NCBI GenBank assembly: GCA_963751775.1
Contig: CAVVVW010000018.1
Span: 5,918-69,917, forward strand
Length of the DNA: 64,000 nucleotides
Source of the DNA: CADEEN01 sp963751775
GTDB lineage: Bacteria; Pseudomonadota; Gammaproteobacteria; Burkholderiales; Burkholderiaceae_C
Direction: 5' to 3'
Shown: one piece after another, positions 43,896 to 56,648 of the stretch
How positions within the stretch are numbered: position 1 is the first letter of the stretch
Layout of the letters: the number at the start of each line of letters is the position of its first letter
Notes under the pieces: model-generated
The model's database searches: none
What the model was told of the DNA's origin: nothing
What the model saw: only the letters and a program-made list of their open reading frames with translations
Made by a program: the position numbers and the translations under genes

Positions 43896-46758
43896 TCAGA
43901 CGCCCGCGCGCTGCAGGCGTGCCGCCAGGGCTTGCGTCAGCGTCTCGGCGCCATCGGCCAGGTGCGCGTGCGCCTCGGCGCTCAGGCCGCGGCGGCGCGT
44001 GGCGGCGTTGATGCGCGCCAGCAACTCGCGTGCCTGTTCGCGCAACAGACTCTTGGCGTCGGCGCGCGCCCCGCCGCTGCCGCGCAGCAGGCTCGCGGCC
44101 ATGCGATTGAGGTATTCGCGCTGCAATTCGCGCCGCGGCGCGTGATGTCACCGGCGGTGCCGAGTTCGCTCCAGACCTCGCGCGTCAGCGTTGCGTACAG
44201 CTCCGAGAGCCGGAAGCTGTCGCCGGGCTTGCCGCCCGCGCCGACCGCGACCTTGCCTTCGCTGTCGAGCAAGCGTGCGGCAACACCATCGCTCATCAAT
44301 TGCGCCAGCAACGCGCGTTGCATGTCGAGCACGGTGCCGATGATCGAGTAGTCGGTGCTCACCGGGCCGTCGCCACCCGACAGCGCTTCGCCGCGTTCGT
44401 TGAAGTCAGGCGCCAGCTTGCGCTGCAGCGCCGGCGAGAGGCGGAAGCTGTCGACACTGAGCACGCCACGGGCCAGCGAATCGAGTGCGTCGCGCTGCAC
44501 CGCCGCCGGCACCGGCAGCAGCGGGTCGCGGCCGCTGCCCGGGTGGTCGCGCAAGCGTGCGAACGCCGCCGATCTGGCGCACCAGGATGCCCGCGGCACG
44601 GCCGGCGTCGCGCACGGCGTAGCTGACGGCACGGCGCAGCACCGAGTAATCGGCCTCGGGCTTGAGCACCCGCGCTTCCTGGCGCGCGATGACGTCACGC
44701 GCGATCGCGATGCGCTTCTTGGCGAAGGCAACCACGTCCTCGCCGAGGTCGAAGTGCAGCGACTCGGGGTCGATGCCGAGGAAGTTGTCCTCGTCGGTGC
44801 CGTAGGCCAGCAGCGGCTCGCCGCTGCGCGACGCGATGCGCTGCAACTCGGCCGCCTCGTCGGCTGCCGCGATCGGCTTGTAGGCGTACTCGATGGCCCA
44901 GAAGTCGTAGGGCCCGAGCACCGTCTGGAACGGCGTGCCGCCGAGTTCGCCCGACAGCGGCAGGTTGATCGGCGCGTACTCCATCACCGAACCGGCGAGT
45001 GCCGTTCCTGGCCGTGAAGTCGCGATCCGACAGTTGCTTGTCGGTGTACACGCGTGACGAGCGGAAGTTGTGGCGCAGGCCCAGCGTGTGGCCGACCTCG
45101 TGCAGCGTCGTGTCGGTCAGGTAGTCGAGCACGAACTGCTGCGCCTCGGGGCTCGCCGGGTCGATCTCGCCGCGCGCTTCGAGCACGTCCAGCGCATAGG
45201 CCAGCTGTTCCGCGGCAAAGTCGCCGTGCTCGCAGATCTGGCCCATGCGGCGCGCGCGCATCAGGTCGGCCAGGCGTTGATCGCTGGCGCTGGCGGCCAT
45301 CGGCTCGGCATCGGGTGACTGCATCAGCGCCGGCCAATCGACCGCGGCGCGGCCGGCCAGGATCTGCGAGCGCAAGGCGCGCACGCTGCGCGAGGACAGG
45401 CTCTCGATGCCGATGTCGGCGTCGAGGATCTCGCCGCTGCGCGGATCGACGTGGCTCGGCCCGATGGCGCCGAAGATCGGCTGCGCATTGGTCATCCAGC
45501 GGATCGACGCGGCGTTCACGTCCAGCGTGTCGAAGTCGGCGTCGTCGGGCTGCACCTTGACCGCCAGCGCGTCCTTGAAGCCGATCTTCTCGAACGCCTT
45601 GTTCCACTCCAGCACGCCACGGCTGATCGCGTCGCGGTACTTCAGCGGAATGGTGTTGTCGAGCCAGAAGGTGATCGGCTTGACCGGTTCGGACAGCGCG
45701 GCCGCGGGGTCCTTCTTCTCCAGCCGCCAGCGGTTGACGAAGCGCTGCCGCGGCGAGCGTTCGAGGTCGTCGCTGAAGTCCTGCACGTTGGTGGTGAAGT
45801 AGCCCACGCGGGCGTCGGCGACGCGCGGCGCCATCGGCGCCTCGGGCAGCTTGGTGATGGCGTAATACAGGCCGAGCACGATGCTGCGCGGGTCGGGTAC
45901 CGTGCGCGGCACCGTCGGCGCCGGCACGCTCGGCGGTGCGCCGGGCTGCGGCACGGCAATGCTGGCGGTGTAGTAATGCGCGGTGACGTTGAGCACCAAC
46001 TGCTCGGGCCCGGCACGCACCGAGGTGAACTGCGTGTTGCGGCTCTCCAGCGCGTAGCTCTGCCGGTAGGCGCGCTGCAGCGCCGCGCCCAGGCCCAGCA
46101 TGTCGGTCAGGAACAAGGGGCCGGCATCGACCAGCACCGTCTTGCGTTCCGGGTGCGGCTGGCTGGCAACCGCCACGCTGCCCAGCAGGCTGGGCGCAAA
46201 GCCCGCTGCCACCGCACGCGCCGCGGGCGACTTGGCGTCGCGGGCGACGAAGTCGGTATTGACGGCCACCAGCTGCACGACGTTGTGCAGGCGGCGGAAC
46301 TCGACGATGCGCTCGTCCACCCGCGCACCGGGCACATACATCGAGCCGCCGAAGATGCCGGACTCGCCGATGCCGCGCGCCAGTTTGGGCGACAGGAAGA
46401 ACGGCTTGTTGAAGTCTTCCGGTCGCAGTTCGAGCCAGACCTTCTCTTCCTTCTGCCAGATGCCGATCAGGCCTTCGGTCTTCTTGGCGTCCTTGATGAC
46501 GGTGGCAAACAACGGCGGCTGCGCCACCGGCGGCACCGCCGGCGACGAGAAGGGCGCCGATGCCGGTGCCGCCGCCGCGTTTGCGGCCTGCTGCGCCGAC
46601 CCCGCACTGGCACTGGCGCTGGCCGCCGCGGCCGCGGCCGCGGCACCTGCATCGCTGGTGGGCGCGGCCGCCATCGTGGCACAGCCGGCCAGCGCGAGCG
46701 ACACCAAGGCCAAACCCAGGCGGCGGGAGTTCGTGGATGACGGATCGAGACGCAGCAT
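43896..46758 (-). CDS. Secreted zinc-dependent metalloprotease (DUF5117/DUF5118-type lipoprotein), three frame breaks
   Basis: About 950 aa. Lipoprotein signal LALVSLALAGC (lipobox LAGC at the Cys), then an Ala/Ser-rich linker of some 35 residues, then the conserved segment KVWLELRPEDFNKPFFLSP. The extended zinc motif HEVGHTLGLRHN is at about residues 575-586. Frame changes occur near 45000, 44545 and 44145; downstream pieces MEYAPINLPLSGE, YDFWAIEYAYKP and the helical C-terminus are in sequence. An outer-membrane or periplasmic peptidase of unknown substrate. A GATAAT at 46795-46800 may be its -10. Confidence 0.85.
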
Positions 46759-47043
46759 GCAGTCCTGCAATGTGGAGTTCGGAAGAGGCACGGATTATCG
46801 AAGCAACCGCGCCTGACTTGAAGCCGCGCAAAGTTTCAGCCCTCGGACCCGAGGGTTACCCCCAGGCGCCACCCAGCTTGGCGTTGTCGAGCGCGGCGCC
46901 CACCGGAGCGGGGGGTGGCGACGGCAATGCCCGATTGCCGCGACAAGGTCGCTGCAGTAGCCTGCGCCACCCTTGCCGCCCACCAAGCCGCAAGGGAGAG
47001 AAATTTGGCCATCGCCGAACGACAACACACCGAGGAGAACGAG

Positions 47044-47458
47044 ATGAGCAATTGGTTCCTGCGCATTGCCGTGCTGTACTTGATTGCCGGCGTATCACTG
47101 GGCATCGGCATGGCCGCCAGTGGCGACCATTCATTGCACCCGGTGCACGCCCACCTGAACCTGCTGGGCTTCGTGCTGATGACCCTGTTCGGCCTGTTCT
47201 ACCGGGTCGTGCCCGCGGCCGCCGAGACCAAATTGGCCAAGGCCCACTTCTGGATCTACGTGCCGCCCCACTTCGTTCAGATGGTCGCACTGACCTTGCT
47301 GTATCGCGGCAACGAGAAGATGGAGCCCGTGCTCGGCGTGACGTCGGCACTGGTCGGGATTGCCATCCTGTGCTTTGCCACGGTGGTGTGGAAGCACACC
47401 GGCAAAGCGCGCCTGAGGTCGGCCAGCGCGCCCGCGCCAGCGGGCGCGGGCACCGCGC

Positions 47459-47475
<17 letters not shown>
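47044..47475 (+). CDS. Small cytochrome oxidase subunit I-like membrane protein
   Basis: 143 aa with four hydrophobic segments. LHPVHAHLNLLGFVLMTLFGLFYRVVP resembles the helix of heme-copper oxidase subunit I that carries a heme-ligand histidine (the H-x-H-x-NL-GF pattern). It is far too short for an oxidase and lacks a copper site. GAGGAG is close before the ATG. Function unknown; a heme-binding or assembly role is one possibility. Ends 17 nt inside the ettA end. Confidence 0.7.
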
Positions 47476-49123
<1,648 letters not shown>

Positions 49124-49239
49124 GGTCTTTCTTGCTCAATAAATGCAAACGCGGGCACCGCGCCCGCAACAGGCTGCTATTGTCGCTGCTGCGGGCTCGG
49201 CCCGGCACGCGCGGCCGATACTGGCCACAATCGCGCCCC

Positions 49240-50388
49240 ATGCCCCGCCCGCTGTGGTTGTTTTCGCTGGTCAATCTGGTCATCGGCACTGGCGCCTTCG
49301 TGCTCGGCGGCATCCTGGCGCCGCTGGCACGCGATCTCGGTGTCGGCGTGCCGACTGCCGGCCAGGCGATGACGGCGTATGCGCTGTCGACCGCATTGCT
49401 TGCACCGATGGTGCTGTTGGCCACCGGCCGCTGGCCGCGCAAGCGCGCGCTGCTGCTGGCGTTGGCGCTGTTTGCCGCCGGCAACCTGCTGTGTGCGCTG
49501 GCCGGCTCGCTGGCCGCGCTGCTCGTCGGCCGCGTGCTGATGGGCCTGGGCGCGGTGTTCACGCCGATTGCGGCCGGCGTCGCCGTGGCCATCGTCGAGC
49601 CAGCCCGACGCGGCCAGGCGCTGGCTTTCGTCTTCCTCGGCATCAGCCTGAGCTACGTGGTCGGCGTGCCGCTGGGCGCCTGGCTCGGCCTGCGATACGG
49701 CTGGCATGTGCCGATCTGGGTCGTGGTGGCGCTTTGCGCGCTTGCGATTGCAGCCGTGGCGCTGCGCGTGCCAGGCGACATGGCCTCGCCGGGCGCCAGC
49801 TTCAGGGGCCTGGGCTCTGTGCTGGCACGGCGCGAGATCCAGGCTACGCTGGCGCTGACGCTGCTGTACTTCATCGCCATCTTTGCCGTCTTCAGCTACA
49901 TCGGGCCGGTGCTGCAGGCGCTGTCGCCGATGAGCGGCGAGCGCTTGTCGGTCACGCTCGCGCTGTTCGGCGCGTCGGGCGTGGCCGGCACCCTGATCGG
50001 CGGCGCGGCCAATGACCGCTATGGCAGCCGGCGCACATTGGCCGTGCAACTGTCTGCGCTCGGCGCCACGATGGCGCTGCTGCCCCTGGCCGCGGGCTCG
50101 TGGCCGGCATTGATGATCCTGCTGCTGGCTTGGGGCACGGCGGGCTTCGGCATGATGGCGCCGCAACAGTCGCGCCTGGCCGCGATGGCGCCGGCGCACG
50201 CGCCCATGCTCCTGTCGTTGAACACCTCGATGCTGTACCTGGGCACTGCCGGCGGGGCCATCGTCGGCGGCGCCCTCGCGTCGGCTCTGGGTTTCGAGCG
50301 TTTGGCGTGGGCCGGCGTGCCGTTCGTCGCCATTGCTCTGCTGATCCTTTGGCGAAACCCTGCATCGCAGGCAGCCTCCTGCGCCTGA
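49240..50388 (+). CDS. MFS transporter, DHA1-like
   Basis: 382 aa with 12 predicted helices. LVIGTGAFVLGGILAPLARDLGV in the first helix (19 residues quoted in pieces), the A-loop motif GRWPRKRALLLAL, motif C-like region in helix 5 and NDRYGSRRTL between helices 8 and 9. Fits small-molecule or drug-efflux permeases of the arabinose-efflux type. Substrate unknown. CACAAT ends 8 nt before the ATG, and no binding site is present. Confidence 0.88.
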   Translation: MPRPLWLFSLVNLVIGTGAFVLGGILAPLARDLGVGVPTAGQAMTAYALSTALLAPMVLLATGRWPRKRALLLALALFAAGNLLCALAGSLAALLVGRVLMGLGAVFTPIAAGVAVAIVEPARRGQALAFVFLGISLSYVVGVPLGAWLGLRYGWHVPIWVVVALCALAIAAVALRVPGDMASPGASFRGLGSVLARREIQATLALTLLYFIAIFAVFSYIGPVLQALSPMSGERLSVTLALFGASGVAGTLIGGAANDRYGSRRTLAVQLSALGATMALLPLAAGSWPALMILLLAWGTAGFGMMAPQQSRLAAMAPAHAPMLLSLNTSMLYLGTAGGAIVGGALASALGFERLAWAGVPFVAIALLILWRNPASQAASCA

Positions 50389-50426
50389 ATGCACACCCGC
50401 CGCTGCTCGCCCAGGCACTTGCCGGG

Positions 50427-50432
50427 TACAAT
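50427..50432 (+). promoter_or_regulatory. -10 element of a possible rhlE promoter
   Basis: TACAAT, about 137 nt upstream of rhlE, immediately after the MFS gene. A long leader is common for cold-induced helicases. No convincing -35. Confidence 0.35.
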
Positions 50433-50568
50433 CCGGCTTGCGCTGCGGCTTCCAGTCATCGTGGCGCGGTCGATTCCGACGCCTCAAATCTCTCGCGCCT
50501 ACCGACTGGTGCACCCGCAACGGGTGACAGCAGGCAGCGAACCACGGCCCCATGGCGGGCCTCCCAAA

Positions 50569-51910
<1,342 letters not shown>

Positions 51911-52037
51911 TCACGCAGCGGCCGTTTGCGCGCGGGCCCGGCCCCGCGCGTGCAACGCGCATTGCGCTGCGCCAAGGCCGCAGCGCCGCCGGCGTGGTCG
52001 AATGGGCGCCACTGCAATCCCCTGGGCGGGCAGAGCC

Positions 52038-53393
52038 ATGAAACTCACCAGTTACGGCGCGGCCGACGGCGTCACCGGCTCGAAACACCTGATCGAGTTC
52101 GCGGGCACGCGCATCCTGCTCGACTGCGGCCTGTTCCAGGGCCTCAAGCTGCACCGCGAACGCAATTGGCAGCCGATCCCGTTCGATCTGGCCGGCGTCG
52201 ATGCGGTGGTGCTCAGCCACGCCCACCTCGACCACAGCGGCTTCCTGCCGGTGCTGGTCAAGCGCGGCTACCGCGGCCCGGTCTATGCCAGCACGGCCAC
52301 CCGCGATCTGGGCGACGTGCTGCTGCGTGACAGTGCGCGTTTGCAGGAGGAAGACGCGCGGCGGACCAACCGCTACGGCCTGTCCAAGCACGGCACGGCA
52401 TTGCCGCTGTACACCGGTGCCGACGCGGTGCGCGCGGTGCAGCGCATCACGCCGCTGGCGGCCGGACGCAGCGTCAAGGTCGGATCGGTCGAGATTTCGC
52501 TGACCCCCGTCGGCCACCTGCTCGGTGCCAACGCGCTGACCCTGGCCGCCGGGCGCGAACGCATCGTCTACTCCGGCGACCTCGGTCGCCAGCACGACCT
52601 GCTGCTGCCGCCGCCCGAGCGCATCGCTCGCGCCGACGTGCTGCTGATCGAGGCCACCTATGGCAACCGGGTGCATCCGAAGGACGACCCCCAGGCCGCT
52701 CTGGGCGACATCATCCGCCGCACCGTGCAGCGCGGCGGCAGCGTGCTGCTGCCCTCCTTCGCGGTCGGCCGCGCGCAGGCCTTGCTGTTGGTGCTGCAAC
52801 GCCTCAAGCGCGCGGGCGACATCCCGCCGTCGCTGCCGATCTTTCTCGACAGCCCGATGGCGATTGCCGCCACCGAGGTGACGCTGCGCCACCGCAAGCT
52901 GCTCGCGGTGCCGCGGCGCGAGATCGACACCCTGACCGACGGCGTGCGCTTCATCGAGACGGCGGCGCAGTCGCAGCGCCTGACGCGCTCGCGCTACCCG
53001 GCCGTGATCATCTCGGCCAGCGGCATGGCCACCGGCGGCCGCGTGCTGCACCACCTGCAGGCGATGGCCCCCAACGAGCACCATCACATCGTCTTCCCCG
53101 GCTTCCAGGTGGCCGGCACGCGTGGCGCACGCCTGGTGGCGGGCGAGCGCGAAGTGAAGATCTTCGGCGAGATGGTGCCGGTGCGCGCCGAGGTCAGCCA
53201 CCTCGAGGGATTCTCGGGCCACGCCGACGCCGACGAACTGATGCAGTGGCTGCGCGGCTTCGAGCGTGCGCCGCGCCACACCTTCGTCGTGCACGGCGAT
53301 CCCGACGCCACCGATGCCCTGCGCTTTCGCATCGGCAACGAGTTGGGCTGGCGCGCCAGCGTGCCGCCGCACGCGCAGACCGTCGAAAGCTGA
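52038..53393 (+). CDS. MBL-fold beta-CASP RNA metallo-hydrolase
   Basis: 451 aa. Metallo-beta-lactamase motif LSHAHLDHSGFLP (HxHxDH), further ligands in LTPVGHLLGANAL and VYSGDLGRQHD, then the beta-CASP motifs: A (VLLIEATYGNR), B (SASGMATGGR...) and C (GFQVAGTRGARLV), with Zn-ligand HADADEL (GFSGHADADEL). The YsiA/CPSF-type exonuclease/endonuclease architecture suggests RNA processing. Starts at ATG 52038. Downstream gap of 210 nt has no gene. Confidence 0.92.
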   Translation: MKLTSYGAADGVTGSKHLIEFAGTRILLDCGLFQGLKLHRERNWQPIPFDLAGVDAVVLSHAHLDHSGFLPVLVKRGYRGPVYASTATRDLGDVLLRDSARLQEEDARRTNRYGLSKHGTALPLYTGADAVRAVQRITPLAAGRSVKVGSVEISLTPVGHLLGANALTLAAGRERIVYSGDLGRQHDLLLPPPERIARADVLLIEATYGNRVHPKDDPQAALGDIIRRTVQRGGSVLLPSFAVGRAQALLLVLQRLKRAGDIPPSLPIFLDSPMAIAATEVTLRHRKLLAVPRREIDTLTDGVRFIETAAQSQRLTRSRYPAVIISASGMATGGRVLHHLQAMAPNEHHHIVFPGFQVAGTRGARLVAGEREVKIFGEMVPVRAEVSHLEGFSGHADADELMQWLRGFERAPRHTFVVHGDPDATDALRFRIGNELGWRASVPPHAQTVES

Positions 53394-53603
53394 GCGCCCG
53401 CTTCGGCTGCGGCCGTCACTGCGTGAGCGAAGCGCCGCGCCACTGCGAGTGGATTGCGCCTGTGTGCGTTCGATTGGGCCTTGCCGGCAAGTCGCGCCGA
53501 CCTGCTTGCAGTTTGTAGTGCCTGCTGACAGCTGACGCACGGGAAGGCAGCTATGGTGCGCCTGCCCGCCCCTGAGTGCAGACAACCCCGACAGCCGCAA
53601 GCC

Positions 53604-54094
53604 ATGAGTCACGACGCCATGAACACCCGTTGGGAGGGCACCGACCTCCTGGTACTGCGCGACGAGCGCGAGATCGACCGCATCGCGTCGCGCGATATCC
53701 ACCGCGTGATCCTGGTGTGCCACGGCGGCGATTCACCCAGCGACCTGCGCTTTGCGGTGGTCGAGACCCTCACCGACCACATCCTCCTGCCCGCCGCCAG
53801 CGGCATCGCCGGGCGGGTGTACTTCGAGCGTCAGGCCTTCTGGGCGCAGCGCCGTGCGTCTACTGGGTCGACGATGCGCGCGCCCCGCTGCCGCGTCGCC
53901 TGCTGCCCGGCGTGTGGCTGCTGCGGCGCCATCAGCCGGGCTACATGCGCTTGCCGCACGCCGAGCTGGCCGGCGTGATCGAACAGTGGCCGCTCGACGG
54001 TCCGCACAGTTGGGAACAGCGCAAGTGGGCGCGGATCGTTCGTAAGCAGATGTTGCGGCCGGCGAATGGCTCCACCGGGCTGCGCCCGAGTTGA
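53604..54094 (+). CDS. Hypothetical protein, one frame break
   Basis: About 163 aa. The first frame reads from MSHDAMNTRWEGTDLLVLR to about 53855 (VYFERQAFWAQR); the second gives CVYWVDDARAPLPRRLLPG and ends SWEQRKWARIVRKQML. One base inserted near 53855 joins them. A mixed alpha/beta composition, no signal peptide and no motif I can identify. The upstream 210 nt hold no obvious promoter. Ends next to a strong terminator. Confidence 0.6.
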
Positions 54095-54112
54095 TCGGGC
54101 ACGGACAAACAG

Positions 54113-54137
54113 AAAACCCGGCCGAGGCCGGGTTTTT
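54113..54137. terminator. Bidirectional rho-independent terminator
   Basis: AAACCCGGCC paired with GGCCGGGTTT (54114-54123 with 54126-54135), 2-nt loop, T run on the plus strand and A run giving U on the minus strand. It separates the hypothetical gene from the convergent Ala/Lys/Pro gene. Confidence 0.85.
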
Positions 54138-54168
54138 CTTGGCGCAGCCGAAGCCGCGAACTGACGAC

Positions 54169-54412
54169 TTACTTGGGCGCGGAGGCCGACTTCGCGGCAG
54201 CCGACGCCGGCTTGGCGGCCGGCTTGGCAGCCGGCTTTTGAGCAGGCTTTTGCGCCGGCTTGGTGGTCGGGCTTGGCGGCGGCCGAAGCGGGTGCCGCCG
54301 GGGTCGCCGCAGCGGCCGGTGCCGCAGGCTTTGCAGCGGGCGCCGACGCGGTCTGGGCTTGTGCGGCGGCAACGAAGGCCATGGCGGCCAGGACGGTCAG
54401 GAGCTTGTTCAT
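54169..54412 (-). CDS. Small secreted Ala/Pro/Lys-rich protein, one frame break
   Basis: About 80 aa. Signal peptide MNKLLTVLAAMAFVAAAQA (cleavage after AQA, residue 19), then low-complexity Ala-Pro-Lys sequence with repeated AKP and QKP units and an end rich in SAAAKSASAPK. The frame changes near 54265, where removing one C from a three-C run restores the Lys/Pro repeat. The tail is basic, histone-H1-like, but in an exported protein. Function unknown. Confidence 0.65.
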
Positions 54413-54536
54413 GTGCTTGTATCGATGGATGGCAGAGCAAGGCGCTCAAGGCCGACAACGGCTCCTCGGGCCTGTCGGTTGACAGCCCGCACCGGCCAGG
54501 GCCCGTTCACACGACCGACGGCAACGTGAACAGGCC

Positions 54537-55389
54537 CTAATCGAAGCGCCCTTCGCGCAGCCACTTGGTGGCGACCCACTTTTCGCCGGCGATGACCGGC
54601 GAGCCGCCGTGCAGGGTGCGGGTGATCGGATGCGGCCGGTCGTAGCTGAAGAAGACGGCATTGCCCTTGATCGGCGCCACTTCGAGCGCCACGTCGGGGA
54701 ACGACGTGCCGCCGCCCTTGTTCGGGTGCGCTGAGGTACATCACCAGCGAGCCGACACGCTGGCCACCGCGCTTGAGAATCGTCGCCGTGCCGGCCTTGG
54801 CCGGGTCGAAGTAGTCGTGGTGCGGTCGGTACTCGGCACCCGGCAGGTAGTGCAGCACCTGCAGGCCTTCGCCGTTTTCCAGCGGCCACTGCAGCAGCCT
54901 GGCGATGCGCGCCTCGATGCGCGCACACAGCGGGTTCTCGCCGCGCGCGAAGAACATGCCCGAGCTGGTCCGCAGCGGATTGACTTCGCTGCCGCCGGTC
55001 TCGGTTTGCACGGTTTCCGAACGCACCAGGCGCGGCCGGGCCAGCGCCACCATGCCGTCGCACTCCTCGTCGGACAACAGGCTGCCGAACACCACCACCC
55101 GCGGCTGCAGCATGCTCATCAAGACCTGCACGCGGCGGTCGCCGGCGTCGAGCCACAGCGGCGAATCGGCGAGGTCGGGCCCCGGCACCGGCACCGGCGG
55201 CGGCAGCCCGGCCGCTTTGGCATGCTCGGCCAGGAAGCCGCCCAACGTGTCTTCCAGCGCCTGGATGGCGACGTCCTCGGCCCAGCCGCTGGCGCGCATG
55301 GAATCGAGCACGGTCTCGGGTTTGTGACCCGCCTGCGCCTGGGCAACGATCCATTGGCGCAATTCGGGGGTGACTTGCTGGCTGGCCAT
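54537..55389 (-). CDS. 2-oxoglutarate-Fe(II) oxygenase (prolyl 4-hydroxylase-like), one frame break
   Basis: About 283 aa. An N-terminal helical segment (residues 1-60: LRQWIVAQAQAGHKPETVL) precedes the double-stranded beta-helix. Iron ligands: His and Asp in YRPHHDYFDP and distal His in ITRTLHGGSPV; the 2OG-binding basic residue is in VIAGEKWVATKW. After MYLSAPE near 54733 one extra G shifts the frame; the other frame gives GGGTSFPDVALEVAPIKGNA and ends RFD-stop at 54537. Hydroxylates proline or another residue; target unknown. Confidence 0.85.
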
Positions 55390-55485
55390 CGCGCCATTCT
55401 GGCAGCCGCCTGACGTGCCACCGGGCCCTTGATGTAACGCCGTCCGACCCCAGTTACCGGCCTCCGCATCCTGGTCTCGTCGCCC

Positions 55486-56610
55486 ATGAATCGATACTCG
55501 ATACGACAGCGTTGGTCCCGTGCCTGGACCGTCATTGGCGTGGCGGTGGCGTTGGCCGGCACCGCCCTGCTGACCATGCATGGCGCGGTGCTGGGCCGTA
55601 CCGACGCCGGGCCGCGCAGCGTCGCGCCGCGCGGCGCGCTCGGTGCCGACGAGCAGGCCAACATCGAGCTCTTTCGCAAGGCCTCGCCTTCGGTGGTGCA
55701 CATCACCACGCTGGAGACGCAGCGCGACCTGTTCTCGATGAACGTGGAGCAGGTGCCGCTCGGCACCGGCACCGGCTTCGTCTGGGACGAGCGCGGCCAC
55801 ATCGTCACCAACTTCCACGTCATCCAGGGCGGCAGCGCCGCGCGCGTCACGCTGGCCGACCAGAGCAGCTACCCGGCCAAGCTCGTCGGCGCCTTCCCCG
55901 ACCGCGACCTGGCGGTGCTGAAGATCGACGTGCCCGCCGCCAAGCTGCCGCCGATCGCGCTGGGCAGCAGCCGCGACCTGCTGGTCGGCCAGCGCGTGTA
56001 CGCCATCGGCAACCCGTTCGGCCTCGACCAGACGCTGACCACGGGCATCGTCAGCGCGCTCAACCGCGAGATCGAATCGTTCAACCAGCGCACCATCCGC
56101 GGCGTGATCCAGACCGACGCCGCGATCAACCCCGGCAACTCCGGCGGCCCGCTGCTCGACTCGGCCGGGCGGCTGATCGGCGTCAACACGCAGATCGCCA
56201 GCCCGAGCGGCGCGAGTGCCGGCATCGGCTTCGCGATCCCGGTCGACGAGGTCAATCGCATCGTGCCGCGGCTGATCCGCGACGGCCGCTATGTGCGTCC
56301 CGCGCTGGGCGTGACGGCCGGTCCGGCGGCCTTGCAGCGGGCATTGAACCTGCCCAAGGGGGTGGCGCTGGTCCAGGTCGATGGCAGCGGGCCGGCGGCG
56401 CGGGCCGGCCTGCAGCCGTTTCGCCGCGGCGCCAATGGCGAAGTCGTGGGCGGTGACGTGATCACCGCGATCAACGACGAACCGGTGGCCGACCTCGATC
56501 AGATGCTGGCGCAACTCGAGCGCCGCCAGCCCGGCGACAGCGTCACGCTCAGCGTCTGGCGCAACGGCCAGACCCGCAAGCAGCGCGTGGTGCTGGCCAG
56601 CGGCGAATAG
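55486..56610 (+). CDS. Trypsin-like serine protease, HtrA/DegP family with PDZ
   Basis: 374 aa. N-terminal membrane helix or uncleaved signal (residues 14-35), then the S1C protease with triad His in IVTNFHVIQ, Asp in FPDRDLAVLKI and Ser in NPGNSGGPLLDS, and one PDZ domain at about 285-370 (RPALGVTAGPAALQ, GVALVQVDGSGPAARAGLQ). One PDZ and a membrane anchor make it DegS-like. Expected to monitor envelope proteins. Diverges from the 2OG oxygenase with a 96-nt spacer. Confidence 0.92.
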   Translation: MNRYSIRQRWSRAWTVIGVAVALAGTALLTMHGAVLGRTDAGPRSVAPRGALGADEQANIELFRKASPSVVHITTLETQRDLFSMNVEQVPLGTGTGFVWDERGHIVTNFHVIQGGSAARVTLADQSSYPAKLVGAFPDRDLAVLKIDVPAAKLPPIALGSSRDLLVGQRVYAIGNPFGLDQTLTTGIVSALNREIESFNQRTIRGVIQTDAAINPGNSGGPLLDSAGRLIGVNTQIASPSGASAGIGFAIPVDEVNRIVPRLIRDGRYVRPALGVTAGPAALQRALNLPKGVALVQVDGSGPAARAGLQPFRRGANGEVVGGDVITAINDEPVADLDQMLAQLERRQPGDSVTLSVWRNGQTRKQRVVLASGE

Positions 56611-56648
56611 CGCCGGCCACTGCGCCGCACTCGCGGGTCGCCGGGCGC

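Noticed and set aside
46840..46855. A 7-bp hairpin (CCCTCGG, 2-nt loop, CCGAGGG) upstream of the oxidase-like gene, as an operator or terminator
   Set aside because: Too short, no U tract and no second copy; likely chance in GC-rich sequence.
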